Source: Salinicoccus sp. Bachu38 (GTDB lineage: Bacteria; Bacillota; Bacilli; Staphylococcales; Salinicoccaceae). Taken from it: 64,000 bases of DNA. This document shows, in pieces, positions 46,144 to 56,077 of this stretch. The position numbers and the translations under genes were made by a program. The notes below the pieces were generated by a model. That model was not told where the DNA came from, ran no database searches, and saw nothing but the letters and a program-made list of their open reading frames with translations. Positions within the stretch are counted from its first letter, which is position 1; each line of letters opens with the position of its first letter. The DNA lies in assembly GCF_038561955.2 (NCBI RefSeq), contig NZ_CP138333.2, positions 992,001-1,056,000 of the forward strand, given 5' to 3'.

Positions 46144-46319
46144 GTTGGGAAGAGAACAAAATATTATAAATATTCATGTTATTCTGTGTAAATTACAGCC
46201 AAATAGGTTATTATATATTATTGGATGCTGAAGAAAATATCGGAACGCCGATGGCAATGGCATCAGTTGATGTATTTTTTGGAATTGTGATAAGATTCTG
46301 ATAAAAGGGGGGTGGTGGT
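46144..46319. other. AT-rich gap between topA and xerC
   Basis: About 176 bases, noticeably richer in A and T than the surroundings. It holds a likely xerC promoter and a leader of about 90 bases. In Bacillus and Staphylococcus the trmFO gene occupies this place. I see no remnant of it: no open frame and no recognisable protein pieces in either direction. Confidence 0.6.
46193..46221 (+). promoter_or_regulatory. Likely promoter of xerC-hslVU-codY
   Basis: TTACAG (46193-46198), a 17-base spacer and TATTAT (46216-46221), about 100 bases before xerC. The AT-rich surroundings make chance matches easier, so this is moderate evidence. Confidence 0.5.
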
Positions 46320-47201
46320 ATGGATCACCTTGGAAATTTCACGGAACAGCTCAAATATCAACGCAACCTTTCATCCCACACAGTCAGCAACTATGAGCGG
46401 GATATCGATGAGTTTCTCCGGTTCCTTGGACAGGAGGGGCTGGACATTGAAACTTTCAAGTATATGGATGCAAGAAACTACCTCAACACGCTTTATCAGA
46501 AAGAGCTGAAAAAATCTACAGTATCCAGAAAAATATCAGCACTCAGAAGCTTTTACAACTATCTGATCGACAAGGGGGCCTGTACTTCGAATCCGTTTAC
46601 GAGTCTGCCCAATCCGAAGAAGGAGAAACCTCTGCCAGGCTTTTTGTACGAGAACGAAATACGCAAGCTTTTTGACTCCCTGGATCAGGATTCGAAAATG
46701 TATGAACGGGATAGGGCAATCCTGGAGCTGCTGTATGCGACAGGCATGCGCGCTTCCGAACTCCTTGGCCTCACATTGTCCCACATCGATTTCGATCACG
46801 GCCTGCTGAAGGTGCGCGGGAAGGGCAACAAGGAGAGGGTGCTGCCTTTCGGCAGCCACGCTTCCCAAGCCATGAAAGACTATATCGACAAGCACCATCA
46901 GGCGATCGAAACGAATGGAACTTTATGGATCAATCAGAGGAACGGCCCTCTGACGGACAGGGGGCTCCGGTACGTCATCGATATGATGGTCAAGAAGAGT
47001 GCGAGTGATTTCCATCTCCATCCGCACAAGATCAGGCACAGTTTTGCGACCCATATGCTGAACAATGGTGCTGATCTCAGGGCAGTCCAGGAACTGCTCG
47101 GCCATGAATCGCTGTCGACCACCCAGAAGTATACCCATGTGTCCAAGGAGCAGCTCAGAAAAACCTATCTCAAGCACCATCCAGCTAATCAGAAGAGGTG
47201 A
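46320..47201 (+). CDS. xerC: Tyrosine recombinase XerC
   Basis: Resolves chromosome dimers at dif with XerD. In 293 residues, the N-terminal SAM-like DNA-binding domain (about 1-90) precedes the catalytic domain with Arg in [10 protein letters not shown], Lys in VRGKGNKER, HxxR in [12 protein letters not shown], and [16 protein letters not shown] with the nucleophile Tyr. The context xerC-hslV-hslU-codY is the standard CodV locus, which argues against a phage integrase. AGGGGGG precedes the ATG. Confidence 0.95.
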   Translation: MDHLGNFTEQLKYQRNLSSHTVSNYERDIDEFLRFLGQEGLDIETFKYMDARNYLNTLYQKELKKSTVSRKISALRSFYNYLIDKGACTSNPFTSLPNPKKEKPLPGFLYENEIRKLFDSLDQDSKMYERDRAILELLYATGMRASELLGLTLSHIDFDHGLLKVRGKGNKERVLPFGSHASQAMKDYIDKHHQAIETNGTLWINQRNGPLTDRGLRYVIDMMVKKSASDFHLHPHKIRHSFATHMLNNGADLRAVQELLGHESLSTTQKYTHVSKEQLRKTYLKHHPANQKR

Positions 47202-47205
47202 GATC

Positions 47206-47745
47206 ATGGCAATAAAAGGTACAACGATATTCGCCATCCGCCATAAAGACAAGATGGCAATGGCAGGGGACGGCCAGGTGACGCTTGGCAACCAGGTGGT
47301 GATGAAGCATTCCGCACGCAAAGTCAGACGCCTTTTCGACGATAAGGTCGTTGCAGGGTTTGCCGGCAGCGTCGCAGATGCTTTCACATTGTTTGAGAAG
47401 TTCGAAGCAAACCTGTATGCCTATAATGGCAACCTGACGCGGGCGGCTGTCGAACTTGCCAAGGAATGGAGAGGCGACAAGATCCTCAGGCAGCTTGAAG
47501 CCATGCTTATTGTCATGGATAAGGAGACATTGCTGCTGGTCAGCGGTACAGGGGAGGTCATCGAACCGGATGACGGCATCCTTGCCATCGGCAGCGGCGG
47601 GAACTTTGCCCTGAGCGCCGGCCGCGCCATGAAGCTTCATGGCGACAGTCTGGATGCTGAAACGATAGCGAAGGACAGCCTGCTCATCGCAAGTGAAATC
47701 TGCGTCTTCACAAATGACCATATAATTGTAGAAACGATTGAGTAA
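47206..47745 (+). CDS. hslV: ATP-dependent protease subunit HslV (ClpQ)
   Basis: The proteolytic core of the HslVU machine. The 179-residue protein has the proteasome-like start [21 protein letters not shown]; processing after Gly would expose a catalytic Thr. [17 protein letters not shown] and [13 protein letters not shown] are also conserved. AGAGGTGAG lies before ATG 47206, four bases after the xerC stop; the frame is open further up inside xerC. Confidence 0.96.
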   Translation: MAIKGTTIFAIRHKDKMAMAGDGQVTLGNQVVMKHSARKVRRLFDDKVVAGFAGSVADAFTLFEKFEANLYAYNGNLTRAAVELAKEWRGDKILRQLEAMLIVMDKETLLLVSGTGEVIEPDDGILAIGSGGNFALSAGRAMKLHGDSLDAETIAKDSLLIASEICVFTNDHIIVETIE

Positions 47746-47759
47746 AAGGAGCGTTTGAA

Positions 47760-49130
47760 TTGAGACAAAATCTTACTCCGAGGGAGATCACTGCCAAACT
47801 CGATGACGATATCATCGGCCAGCAGGAAGCCAAGCGCAAAGTGGCGATTGCGATGCGCAACCGATATCGGCGCATGCAGCTCGAGTCTTCATTGAAGGAT
47901 GAAGTCGTACCGAAGAACATACTGATGATCGGACCAACAGGGGTCGGCAAGACCGAGATCGCCAGAAGAATGGCCAAGCTGACAGGTGCACCATTTTCAA
48001 AAGTGGAAGCGACGAAGTTCACTGAAGTTGGATATGTCGGCAGGGACGTCGAGAGCATGGTCCGCGACCTGGTCGAAGCAAGCGTCCGCATGGTCAAGGA
48101 AGAAAAGATGAAGATGGTGGAAGATGACGCTCGAAAGCTTGCCGAGGAGCGTCTTGTCGGCCTGCTCGCACCGGGTGAGAAGCGCAGGCAGACAAACTCG
48201 AATCCTTTCGAAATGTTCATGAACCAGCAATCCGAGGGCGAGTATGAGGAAGTGACGTCCGAAGTCAGGGCGAAGCGTATGAATCTGAGGGAGAAGTTGG
48301 CCTCCGGCCTGCTGGAAGATGACGAGGTCACCATTGAAGTCGAGCAGGAACAGAATCCGATGGGCATGATGATGCCGGGAATGGATGAGGGCGGCATGCA
48401 GGACATGCTCAAGCAGTTCATGCCGAAGAAGAAGCACAAGCGTACCATGCCGGTCAAAAAGGCGAGGGAATACCTGAAGCGTGAAGAGGCTGAGAAGATC
48501 GTCGATACCGACAATGTGAATGACGAGGCGATATCGCTTGCCGAGACGATGGGCATCATCTTCATTGATGAAATGGACAAGATCGCCAAGGGCGGCCAGA
48601 ATACGGGGGACGTCTCCCGGGAAGGTGTGCAGAGGGATATCCTGCCGATAGTCGAAGGCAGCACCGTCCAGACGAAGTATGGACCGATAGATACCGAGCA
48701 TATTCTCTTCATCGGTGCGGGAGCATTCCATGTCGCCAAGCCGAGCGACCTGATTCCGGAACTCCAGGGGCGCTTCCCGATCCGTGTCGAACTCGACAAG
48801 CTCAAGGCGGAGGACTTCGTCAAAATACTGCAGGAGCCGAAAAGTTCGCTGCTCAGGCAGTACGAAGCACTCCTCAAAACAGAGGATGTGACCATTTCCT
48901 TCACGGATGAAGCCATCACGGAGATTGCCAAGATCGCCTTTGAGGTGAACAGTGACACGGATGATATCGGTGCAAGGCGTCTCCATACCATCCTTGAGAC
49001 CCTGCTCGAGGAGCTGCTCTTCGAAGCAAGCGGCATGCAGGGTGCGCACGTGGAGATAACCCGGCAATATGTGGAATCGAAACTGAACAATATCAAGTCC
49101 GACAAGAATTTGAGTGCATTTATTTTATAA
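47760..49130 (+). CDS. hslU: ATP-dependent protease ATPase subunit HslU (ClpY)
   Basis: The unfoldase partner of HslV. In 456 residues: [17 protein letters not shown] at the start, Walker [10 protein letters not shown] (about 59-67), a long I domain (about 110-240) and Walker [10 protein letters not shown] (about 266), then DIGARRLHT of sensor 2. The last residues SAFIL are the tail that inserts into HslV. The start is TTG with AAAGGAG upstream. Confidence 0.97.
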   Translation: MRQNLTPREITAKLDDDIIGQQEAKRKVAIAMRNRYRRMQLESSLKDEVVPKNILMIGPTGVGKTEIARRMAKLTGAPFSKVEATKFTEVGYVGRDVESMVRDLVEASVRMVKEEKMKMVEDDARKLAEERLVGLLAPGEKRRQTNSNPFEMFMNQQSEGEYEEVTSEVRAKRMNLREKLASGLLEDDEVTIEVEQEQNPMGMMMPGMDEGGMQDMLKQFMPKKKHKRTMPVKKAREYLKREEAEKIVDTDNVNDEAISLAETMGIIFIDEMDKIAKGGQNTGDVSREGVQRDILPIVEGSTVQTKYGPIDTEHILFIGAGAFHVAKPSDLIPELQGRFPIRVELDKLKAEDFVKILQEPKSSLLRQYEALLKTEDVTISFTDEAITEIAKIAFEVNSDTDDIGARRLHTILETLLEELLFEASGMQGAHVEITRQYVESKLNNIKSDKNLSAFIL

Positions 49131-49148
49131 CCTAAAAGGAGAATTACC

Positions 49149-49919
49149 ATGAGCAACCTATTACAGAAAACAAGAGAGATCAACAAGCTTATCCAGAGTC
49201 ATCAAGGCGTCAAAGTGGACTTCAAGGAAGTATCGGAAAAGGTGAGTGGTGTACTGGAGTGCAATGTATTCATCGTTTCCCGCAAAGGGAAGCTGCTGGG
49301 ATACGGCATCAACCAGAAGATTGAGAACGAACGTATTGTTGAAATGCTGGAAGCGAGAAGGTTCCCTGAGGAATATGTTGAAAAGATCATGAGTATCAAT
49401 GAAACCCAGGAGAACATCGCGTTCGAAGACAAACTGACTGTATTCCCTACGGAAGATTCCTTCCAGGATTCCGAAACTTGCATCCTGCCAATCTTCGGCG
49501 GTGGAGAGCGTCTCGGCACACTCGTGCTCGGCCGTGTATCCAAACAGTTCGAAGATGATGACCTGGTACTTGCAGAATACGCAGGCACTGTTGTAGGAAT
49601 GGAAATTCTCCGTGAAAAGCAGGAGGAAATAGAGCAGAAGGCACGCGACAAGGCGAGCATCGCCATGGCAATCCGCTCCCTTTCCTATTCCGAACGTGAA
49701 GCGATAGAGCATATCTTCGATGAGCTCGATGCGGACGAAGGACTTCTCGTCGCCTCCAAAGTCGCAGACCGGGTGGGCATCACACGTTCGGTCATCGTCA
49801 ACGCACTGCGCAAGCTGGAAAGTGCCGGCGTCATCGAATCGCGTTCCCTCGGCATGAAAGGGACGTTCATCAAGGTCAAAAAAGAGGACTTCCTGCCGGA
49901 ACTCAGAAAAGAAAGCTGA
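49149..49919 (+). CDS. codY: GTP-sensing transcriptional regulator CodY
   Basis: A global repressor of nutrient and virulence genes that responds to branched-chain amino acids and GTP. In 256 residues, an N-terminal GAF domain (about 1-155) is followed by a winged helix-turn-helix with [23 protein letters not shown] (about 203-225). It is the last gene of the xerC-hslVU-codY operon, with AAAGGAG before the ATG. I see no convincing CodY box within the window. Confidence 0.98.
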   Translation: MSNLLQKTREINKLIQSHQGVKVDFKEVSEKVSGVLECNVFIVSRKGKLLGYGINQKIENERIVEMLEARRFPEEYVEKIMSINETQENIAFEDKLTVFPTEDSFQDSETCILPIFGGGERLGTLVLGRVSKQFEDDDLVLAEYAGTVVGMEILREKQEEIEQKARDKASIAMAIRSLSYSEREAIEHIFDELDADEGLLVASKVADRVGITRSVIVNALRKLESAGVIESRSLGMKGTFIKVKKEDFLPELRKES

Positions 49920-49937
49920 TCAGGCCGAATCAGGGGT

Positions 49938-49966
49938 TTGATTTAACGGCTGAAATGTGGTATATT
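49938..49966 (+). promoter_or_regulatory. Promoter of rpsB
   Basis: TTGATT (49938-49943), a 17-base spacer and TATATT (49961-49966). The leader to rpsB would be about 100 bases, with a GGCTG-AAAA-CAGCC hairpin (49973-49986) at its 5' end. Confidence 0.65.
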
Positions 49967-50074
49967 ATTCAAGGCTGAAAACAGCCCATCACACACAGTA
50001 TGGTGAATTGGAGACAGGTGCCTCACGGTCGTTTCCACAGCTGTACTGGAGGAAAAACCAAAGGAGGAAATATC

Positions 50075-50845
50075 ATGGCAGTAATTACAATGAAGCAACT
50101 GCTTGAAGCTGGTGTACACTTCGGTCACCAGACACGTCGTTGGAACCCGAAAATGAAGAGATACATCTTCACGGAAAGAAACGGCATCTACATCATCGAT
50201 CTACAGAAAACAGTCAAAAAAGTAGGAGAGGCATACGATTTCGTAAAAAGCATCTCTGAAGAAGGCGGAAAAGTCCTTTTTGTCGGTACCAAAAAACAGG
50301 CTCAGGACGCAATCAAGGAAGAAGCGGAGCGCGCTGGTCAACTTTACGTCAACCAGAGATGGCTCGGTGGTATCCTTACCAACTACAAAACAATTTCAAA
50401 GCGTATCAGACGCATCTCTGAAATCGAGAAAATGGAAGCAGACGGCATCTTCGATGTACTTCCGAAGAAGGAAGTCATGGAACTCCGCAAAGAGTATAAC
50501 CGTCTGAACAAATTCCTCGGCGGTATCCGTGAGATGAAGGAAATGCCGAAGGCACTCTTCATCGTCGATCCAAGAAAAGAGCGCAACGCAATCATGGAAG
50601 CCAAGAAACTCAACATTCCAATCGTTGCGATGGTCGATACAAACTGTGATCCAGACGAAATCGACTATGTCATCCCTGCGAACGACGACGCAATCCGTGC
50701 TGTCAGACTGATGACAAGCAAAATGGCGGATGCGGTACTCGAAGGACAGCAGGGCGTTTCCGATCAGGAAATCGCTGCAGAGCAGAACATCGACATGGAA
50801 GAAGGCTCCGAAGAGGAGACTGTCGAAGCGGGCGAAAGCAAATAA
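50075..50845 (+). CDS. rpsB: 30S ribosomal protein S2
   Basis: A 256-residue ribosomal protein. [36 protein letters not shown] and AIRAVRLMT are diagnostic of S2. The acidic C-terminal tail is extended. AAAGGAGGAAA precedes ATG 50075; the in-frame codons upstream lie in the leader. Confidence 0.98.
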   Translation: MAVITMKQLLEAGVHFGHQTRRWNPKMKRYIFTERNGIYIIDLQKTVKKVGEAYDFVKSISEEGGKVLFVGTKKQAQDAIKEEAERAGQLYVNQRWLGGILTNYKTISKRIRRISEIEKMEADGIFDVLPKKEVMELRKEYNRLNKFLGGIREMKEMPKALFIVDPRKERNAIMEAKKLNIPIVAMVDTNCDPDEIDYVIPANDDAIRAVRLMTSKMADAVLEGQQGVSDQEIAAEQNIDMEEGSEEETVEAGESK

Positions 50846-50858
50846 AGCATTAAACAAC

Positions 50859-50891
50859 GGTGATAAGTTCCTTATTCTTATCACCTTTTTT
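50859..50891 (+). terminator. Terminator between rpsB and tsf
   Basis: GGTGATAAG and CTTATCACC form a 9-bp stem with a nine-base loop, followed by six T. It probably lowers tsf expression relative to rpsB. Confidence 0.85.
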
Positions 50892-50946
50892 AAAGACTGG
50901 GGAATGTTCCCAGCCTCTATAAAATATGATTCCAGGAGGATGGAAA

Positions 50947-51825
50947 ATGGCTATTTCTGCAAAATTGGTTAAAGAACTACGTGAAAAAACTGGTGCTGGA
51001 ATGATGGACTGCAAGAAAGCACTCCAGGAAACTGATGGTGACATCGACAAAGCGGCAGACTATCTCCGTGAAAAAGGCATCTCCAAAGCTGCCAAGAAAG
51101 CGGACCGCATCGCTGCTGAAGGCATCGTGCATGTCGCTTCCAAAGGCAACGATGGTGTCATTGTCGAAATCAATTCCGAAACCGACTTCGTTGCACGCAA
51201 CGAAGAATTCCAAAAACTCGTCAAAGATGTCGCAGAGCACATCCTTGACACTAAACCTGCTGATATCGAAGCACTCAATGCTTCCGAAATGAATGGCAAA
51301 AAAGTCGAAGACGTCATGAATGAAGCAGTGGCTAAAATCGGTGAGAAACTCACTCTGAGAAGGTTCGCCCTTGCTGAAAAGACGGACAATGATGCATTCG
51401 GCGAATACCTCCACATGGGTGGACGCATCGGTGTCCTGACACTTGTGGAAGGTTCCACTGACGACGCTGCAGCGAAAGATGTTGCAATGCACGCAGCGGC
51501 ACTGAACCCTAAATATGTCTCCAAAGATGAAGTATCCCAGGAAGAGCTCGAGCATGAAAGGGAAGTTCTCAAACAACAGGCACTGAACGAAGGCAAGCCT
51601 GAAAAGATCGTCGACAAGATGGTGGAAGGCAGAATGCGCAAGTATCTCGAAGAGATCTGCATCGTCGACCAGCCGTTCGTCAAGGATTCCGATCAGACTG
51701 TGGAACAGTTCCTGAAATCCAAAGGCGGTACACTTAAAACTTTCATCCGCTTCGAAGTGGGCGAAGGTCTTGAGAAAAGACAGGAAAACTTTGCTGATGA
51801 AGTGATGGGGCAAGTGAATAAATAA
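50947..51825 (+). CDS. tsf: Elongation factor Ts
   Basis: The nucleotide exchange factor of EF-Tu. In 292 residues: the UBA-like N-terminal domain with [27 protein letters not shown]-type sequence ([14 protein letters not shown]), and the dimerisation core. GGAGGATGG precedes ATG 50947; the upstream in-frame ATG 50926 lies before the ribosome site. Confidence 0.97.
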   Translation: MAISAKLVKELREKTGAGMMDCKKALQETDGDIDKAADYLREKGISKAAKKADRIAAEGIVHVASKGNDGVIVEINSETDFVARNEEFQKLVKDVAEHILDTKPADIEALNASEMNGKKVEDVMNEAVAKIGEKLTLRRFALAEKTDNDAFGEYLHMGGRIGVLTLVEGSTDDAAAKDVAMHAAALNPKYVSKDEVSQEELEHEREVLKQQALNEGKPEKIVDKMVEGRMRKYLEEICIVDQPFVKDSDQTVEQFLKSKGGTLKTFIRFEVGEGLEKRQENFADEVMGQVNK

Positions 51826-51826
51826 T

Positions 51827-51852
51827 AAAAAGACACTTCGGTGTCTTTTTTT
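51827..51852 (+). terminator. Terminator after tsf
   Basis: AAAAAGACAC and GTGTCTTTTT pair around a TTCG tetraloop, followed by T. Confidence 0.92.
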
Positions 51853-51886
51853 CAGATAAGAAAAATTTATTCTTCTTGTCATCAGA

Positions 51887-51902
51887 TGCCACCATGGTGG
51901 CA
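51887..51902. promoter_or_regulatory. 16-bp perfect palindrome upstream of pyrH
   Basis: TGCCACCATGGTGGCA is its own reverse complement without a spacer. It lies 57 bases before the pyrH start and some 25 bases before a TAGAAT -10-like element (51927-51932). It has no T-run, so it is not a terminator, and looks more like a site for a dimeric DNA-binding protein. Its binder is unknown. Confidence 0.45.
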
Positions 51903-51958
51903 AACAAGCATTTCCGACTGAATGGATAGAATATTAAATTATGTAAGGATGGAGACAT

Positions 51959-52681
51959 ATGCCTGAGACTTCCAAATACAAACGTATTGTACTGAAATTG
52001 AGTGGTGAGGCCCTGGCTGGTGAAGATGGCTTCGGCATCAATCCGGTCGTAATCAAGAATATCGCCGAGCAGGTGAAGGGAGCCAAGGATCTGGGTGTGG
52101 AGATCGCAGTCATCGTCGGCGGCGGAAACATATGGCGGGGGAAGGTCGGCAGTGACCTCGGCATGGACAGGGGCACAGCAGACTACATGGGCATGCTCGC
52201 CACCGTCATGAATTCACTTGCACTTCAGGACAGCCTGGAACAGCTCGATTGTGAAACACGTGTGCTCACGTCAATAGAAATGAAACAGGTGGCTGAGCCC
52301 TATATAAGAAGACGTGCAATCAGGCATCTCGAAAAGGGGCGTATTGTGATCTTTGCAGCAGGCATAGGCAATCCGTACTTCTCCACCGATACGACCGCGG
52401 CACTTCGTGCAGCTGAGGTCGAGGCGGATGTCATCCTGATGGGCAAGAATAATGTGGATGGTGTCTATTCAGCTGATCCGAAGCTCGATGACAGTGCGCA
52501 CAAGTACGATACACTCACCTATATGGAAATGCTGCAGGAGAATCTGCAGGTCATGGATGCAACTGCTTCATCCTTTTGTATGGACAATGATATACCGCTT
52601 GTGGTATTTTCGATTACAGAAGACGGCAATATAAAACGTGCTGTATCAGGCGAGACAATCGGTACAGAAATCAAAAAGTAA
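51959..52681 (+). CDS. pyrH: UMP kinase
   Basis: Phosphorylates UMP to UDP in pyrimidine synthesis. The 240-residue amino acid kinase-fold protein has [34 protein letters not shown] and [21 protein letters not shown] precedes the ATG. It is followed by frr, the usual partner. Confidence 0.97.
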   Translation: MPETSKYKRIVLKLSGEALAGEDGFGINPVVIKNIAEQVKGAKDLGVEIAVIVGGGNIWRGKVGSDLGMDRGTADYMGMLATVMNSLALQDSLEQLDCETRVLTSIEMKQVAEPYIRRRAIRHLEKGRIVIFAAGIGNPYFSTDTTAALRAAEVEADVILMGKNNVDGVYSADPKLDDSAHKYDTLTYMEMLQENLQVMDATASSFCMDNDIPLVVFSITEDGNIKRAVSGETIGTEIKK

Positions 52682-52696
52682 TGGGAGAGAAAGAAC

Positions 52697-53254
52697 ATGA
52701 GTGAATCAGTCTTAAAAGATGCCAAGGCAAAAATGCAGAAGTCTCTGGAAAGCTTGAGTAGGGAGCTTGCTTCAATCCGCACAGGCCGTGCGAACTCAAA
52801 CATGCTCGATCGTGTAACCGTGGACTACTATGGTGCCCCGACCCCTGTCAACCAGCTCGCAGGCATATCCGTGCCTGAAGCGCGGATGCTTACGGTGACA
52901 CCTTACGACAAAGGTTCGGTTGATGATGTCCTGAAAGCCATCCAGCAAGCTGATCTTGGCGTGAATCCTACAAGTGACGGCACGATGATCCGCATCACCG
53001 TACCGCAGCTGACAGAGGAACGCCGCAAGGAATTCGTCAAGGATGCCCGCAAGGAGGGCGAAAATGCCAAAGTAGCAATCCGCAACATCAGACGTGATGC
53101 CAATGACGAATTGAAACGTCTTCAAAAAGATGGGGAACTGACTGAAGACGATCTCAGAAGCTATACAGAAGATGTACAGCAGCTGACGAATGACTACATC
53201 GATCAGATTGACAAGGTGTGCGACGACAAAGAAAGCGACATCATGGAAGTCTGA
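52697..53254 (+). CDS. frr: Ribosome recycling factor
   Basis: Splits post-termination ribosomes with EF-G. The 185-residue protein has the normal length and motifs: [34 protein letters not shown] and [32 protein letters not shown] precedes the ATG. A terminator follows. Confidence 0.98.
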   Translation: MSESVLKDAKAKMQKSLESLSRELASIRTGRANSNMLDRVTVDYYGAPTPVNQLAGISVPEARMLTVTPYDKGSVDDVLKAIQQADLGVNPTSDGTMIRITVPQLTEERRKEFVKDARKEGENAKVAIRNIRRDANDELKRLQKDGELTEDDLRSYTEDVQQLTNDYIDQIDKVCDDKESDIMEV

Positions 53255-53264
53255 ATCATCATTC

Positions 53265-53293
53265 CAGGGCAGGATTTTCCTGCCTGTTTTTTT
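53265..53293 (+). terminator. Terminator after frr
   Basis: CAGG(G)CAGG and CCTGCCTG pair with a single bulged G around an ATTTT loop, followed by seven T. Confidence 0.88.
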
Positions 53294-53326
53294 ATGTTCT
53301 CTATATTATATGGTAGAATAAAGTGA

Positions 53327-53355
53327 TTGAGGACACGATATTATCAATGTATACT
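53327..53355 (+). promoter_or_regulatory. Promoter of the uppS operon
   Basis: TTGAGG (53327-53332), a 17-base spacer and TATACT (53350-53355), 29 bases before uppS. It probably drives uppS, cdsA, dxr, rseP and proS. Confidence 0.65.
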
Positions 53356-53384
53356 AATAATTATAATGCTTCAGGAGGATTGTT

Positions 53385-54137
53385 ATGTTTGGTTGGAAGA
53401 AGCAAAAGAGAACCGATTCCGAAAAAGAGCTGCCTGCACATATCGCTATCATCATGGATGGAAATGGAAGGTATGCCAAACAGAAAAATAAACCACGGGT
53501 AAACGGTCATTATGAAGGCATGCAGAATGTAAAAAGCATTACACGGCATGCTTCAGATCTCGGCATCAAGTATTTGACTCTATATGCTTTTTCCACGGAG
53601 AACTGGTCGCGGCCGAAAAGCGAAGTAAACTATCTGATGAAACTGCCGGGGGATTTCCTCGGAACGTTTCTGCCGGAACTCATAGAGAAGAATGTCAAGG
53701 TCGGCACCATCGGAAACCTTGACGCCCTGCCGATACATACGAAAAAAGCCGTACAGCAGGCGATTGATAAGACATCCCATAATACAGGACTGAATCTTAT
53801 CTTTGCACTCAACTACGGGGGGCGGGATGAACTGATCCAGGCATTTCGGACAATGGCCAATGAAGTTTCCAGCGGTGCTCTCGACCCGGAGGACATCACG
53901 GCTGAAATGGTGGACCAGAATCTCATGACATGTACAATCCCCGATCCTGAAATGCTCATCCGCACAAGCGGAGAATACAGGCTGAGCAACTTTCTGCTAT
54001 GGCAGTCGTCATACAGTGAGCTGTTTTTCACTGAAACACTGTGGCCTGAATTTTCGACAGAAGAACTCGATCAGATGATTTCCCAATACAGGAAGCGTGA
54101 GAGAAGGTTCGGGGGACTTACCAAAGAGGAGGAATGA
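53385..54137 (+). CDS. uppS: Undecaprenyl diphosphate synthase
   Basis: Makes the C55 lipid carrier for peptidoglycan and teichoic acid by cis-prenyl transfer. In 250 residues: [14 protein letters not shown] with the catalytic Asp, [23 protein letters not shown], and [15 protein letters not shown] near the end. A GGAGGA site precedes the ATG. cdsA follows after one base. Confidence 0.97.
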   Translation: MFGWKKQKRTDSEKELPAHIAIIMDGNGRYAKQKNKPRVNGHYEGMQNVKSITRHASDLGIKYLTLYAFSTENWSRPKSEVNYLMKLPGDFLGTFLPELIEKNVKVGTIGNLDALPIHTKKAVQQAIDKTSHNTGLNLIFALNYGGRDELIQAFRTMANEVSSGALDPEDITAEMVDQNLMTCTIPDPEMLIRTSGEYRLSNFLLWQSSYSELFFTETLWPEFSTEELDQMISQYRKRERRFGGLTKEEE

Positions 54138-54138
54138 C

Positions 54139-54927
54139 ATGAAGACGAGGACGATAACTGCAATCATCGCCTTATTAATTTTTGTACCCATTGTCGTTTT
54201 AGGTTCATGGCCTCTGCTGATCACAGTCTTCCTTCTGGCCTATACTGCGCTTTATGAAATACTCAAGATGAACCGGATTCACATCTTCTCCATTCCCGGA
54301 ATGCTCTCCATGGTGGCTCTTTTCATCATCATGATGCCACAGGAGTCCTATATGCCATATATTTCGATGTTCCAGGTGGACCTGATCATCGTCATGGCAC
54401 TGCTCATGCTGAGTTTCACCGTCATCAGCAAGAACAGGTTCTCGTTTGTGGATATGGGATTCTGCGTGCTCGCAGTGGCCTATGTCGGCATCGGCTTCAT
54501 GTATTTCTACGAAACGCGGGAAGAGGGCATCATCTACATACTGTACGGCTTGCTGATCGTCTGGGTCACTGACACGGGCGCCTATCTTTTCGGCCGTGCA
54601 ACGGGCCGCAGGAAACTGTGGCCGCAAATCAGTCCGAACAAGACCGTCGAAGGCTTCCTCGGAGGCATATTCTGCAGCGTGCTGCTGGCCCTCCTGTTCT
54701 ATCTGACGGGCTGGATCGAAGGCGTCCATGTCCTTCTATTCCTGTTCCTGACAATGATTCTGAGCATGTTCGGACAACTGGGAGACCTCGTGGAATCCGC
54801 ACTGAAACGCCATTTCGACGTCAAGGATTCAGGGCGGCTGCTGCCGGGACACGGCGGTGTGCTCGACCGTTTCGACAGCTTCATCTTCGTTCTGCCCCTG
54901 ATGAACATATTACCGATAATAACTTAA
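54139..54927 (+). CDS. cdsA: Phosphatidate cytidylyltransferase
   Basis: Makes CDP-diacylglycerol, the precursor of phosphatidylglycerol and cardiolipin. The 262-residue protein has about seven or eight membrane helices and the C-terminal signature [14 protein letters not shown] followed by [15 protein letters not shown] chose ATG 54139 after AGGAGGAA; the frame is open upstream into uppS. Confidence 0.96.
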   Translation: MKTRTITAIIALLIFVPIVVLGSWPLLITVFLLAYTALYEILKMNRIHIFSIPGMLSMVALFIIMMPQESYMPYISMFQVDLIIVMALLMLSFTVISKNRFSFVDMGFCVLAVAYVGIGFMYFYETREEGIIYILYGLLIVWVTDTGAYLFGRATGRRKLWPQISPNKTVEGFLGGIFCSVLLALLFYLTGWIEGVHVLLFLFLTMILSMFGQLGDLVESALKRHFDVKDSGRLLPGHGGVLDRFDSFIFVLPLMNILPIIT

Positions 54928-54948
54928 TCCAGAATACAGGTGAGTCAT

Positions 54949-56073
54949 ATGAAAAAAATTTCCATACTAGGTGCAACAGGCTCCATAGGGACACAGGCGC
55001 TGACAGTCATAGGAAACAATCCTGAGCAGTTCGAACTCGGCAGCATCTCGATAGGCACGAATATAAAAGCGCTTGAGAAGATTCTTGAATCATTCAGACC
55101 GAAACTGGTGAGCGTCATGAAGGAATCGGACCGCCTCCGCCTGAAAGACAGGTATCCTGACATCGAGTTCACTTATGGCCGGGAAGGACTGATGGCGGTT
55201 GCGACGGATGACTCGGACACCCTGCTTACAGCCATAATGGGCAGTGTCGGCCTGGAACCGACATTGGCTGCAATCGATGCGGGCAAGGACATTGCGCTTG
55301 CCAACAAGGAGACGCTTGTCGCTGCCGGGGAGATTGTAATGGCGAAAGCCAGGGAGAAGGATGTCTCCATCATCCCCGTCGATTCGGAGCATTCTGCAAT
55401 ATTCCAGTGCCTGAGAGGTGAGGACCTGCGTGAGATGAGGCGCATCATCCTGACCGCAAGCGGCGGTTCCTTCCGGGACCTTTCCCGGGATGAACTCCAG
55501 GATGTGACGCTCGAGCGTGCGCTCGATCATCCAAACTGGTCGATGGGCCGGAAGATCACGATCGACTCCGCAACGATGATGAACAAGGGACTCGAAGTCA
55601 TCGAGGCAAAATGGCTTTTTGATGCCCGGGTGGACCAGATTTCCACAATACTGCATCGGGAGAGCACGATCCACTCCATGGTCGAATTCGTCGACAACAG
55701 CGTCATGGCGCAGATGGGGACACCGGATATGAAGACGGCCATCCAGTTTGCATTCAGCCATCCAAAAAGGCTGCCGATGAACAATCCAATGGATTTCGAT
55801 GCACTCGGCCAGCTCAACTTCAAACCGATGGATATGGAGCGTTTCCGTATGCTTGCGCTCGCCTATGATGCGCTCCGGACAGGCGGCACGATGCCGGCTG
55901 TCATGAATGCTTCCAATGAATATGCAGTGAACCGCTTCCTCGAGGGGGAAATCTCCTTTCTGGAAATAGAGGAGATCGTCGAATCGCGCATGGACAGTCA
56001 TGAGGCGATCCAGAACCCGGATCTCGATACGGTCCTCTACTACGACCGGCTCTACAAGTCTGATATGAGGTGA
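54949..56073 (+). CDS. dxr: 1-deoxy-D-xylulose 5-phosphate reductoisomerase
   Basis: The first committed step of the MEP isoprenoid pathway, giving MEP with NADPH. In 374 residues: GATGSIGTQAL for NADPH, ANKETLVAAG, PVDSEHSAIFQCL and TASGGSF, with HPNWSMGRKITIDSATMMNKGLE split over the catalytic loop. It is of interest that S. aureus uses the mevalonate pathway instead, as I recall, so presence of dxr sets this organism apart. I preferred ATG 54949, placed after AGGTGAG, to GTG 54940. Confidence 0.95.
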   Translation: MKKISILGATGSIGTQALTVIGNNPEQFELGSISIGTNIKALEKILESFRPKLVSVMKESDRLRLKDRYPDIEFTYGREGLMAVATDDSDTLLTAIMGSVGLEPTLAAIDAGKDIALANKETLVAAGEIVMAKAREKDVSIIPVDSEHSAIFQCLRGEDLREMRRIILTASGGSFRDLSRDELQDVTLERALDHPNWSMGRKITIDSATMMNKGLEVIEAKWLFDARVDQISTILHRESTIHSMVEFVDNSVMAQMGTPDMKTAIQFAFSHPKRLPMNNPMDFDALGQLNFKPMDMERFRMLALAYDALRTGGTMPAVMNASNEYAVNRFLEGEISFLEIEEIVESRMDSHEAIQNPDLDTVLYYDRLYKSDMR

Positions 56074-56077
56074 TGAA

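Noticed and set aside
46320-47201. Tyrosine recombinase as sign of a mobile element
   Set aside because: It lies in the conserved xerC-hslVU-codY operon and has XerC length and motifs, with no attachment repeats or phage genes around.
47708-49186. A 492-codon serine-rich frame opposite hslU
   Set aside because: The extreme serine content is the reverse complement of common Glu/Asp/Lys codons in hslU; there is no plausible start site.
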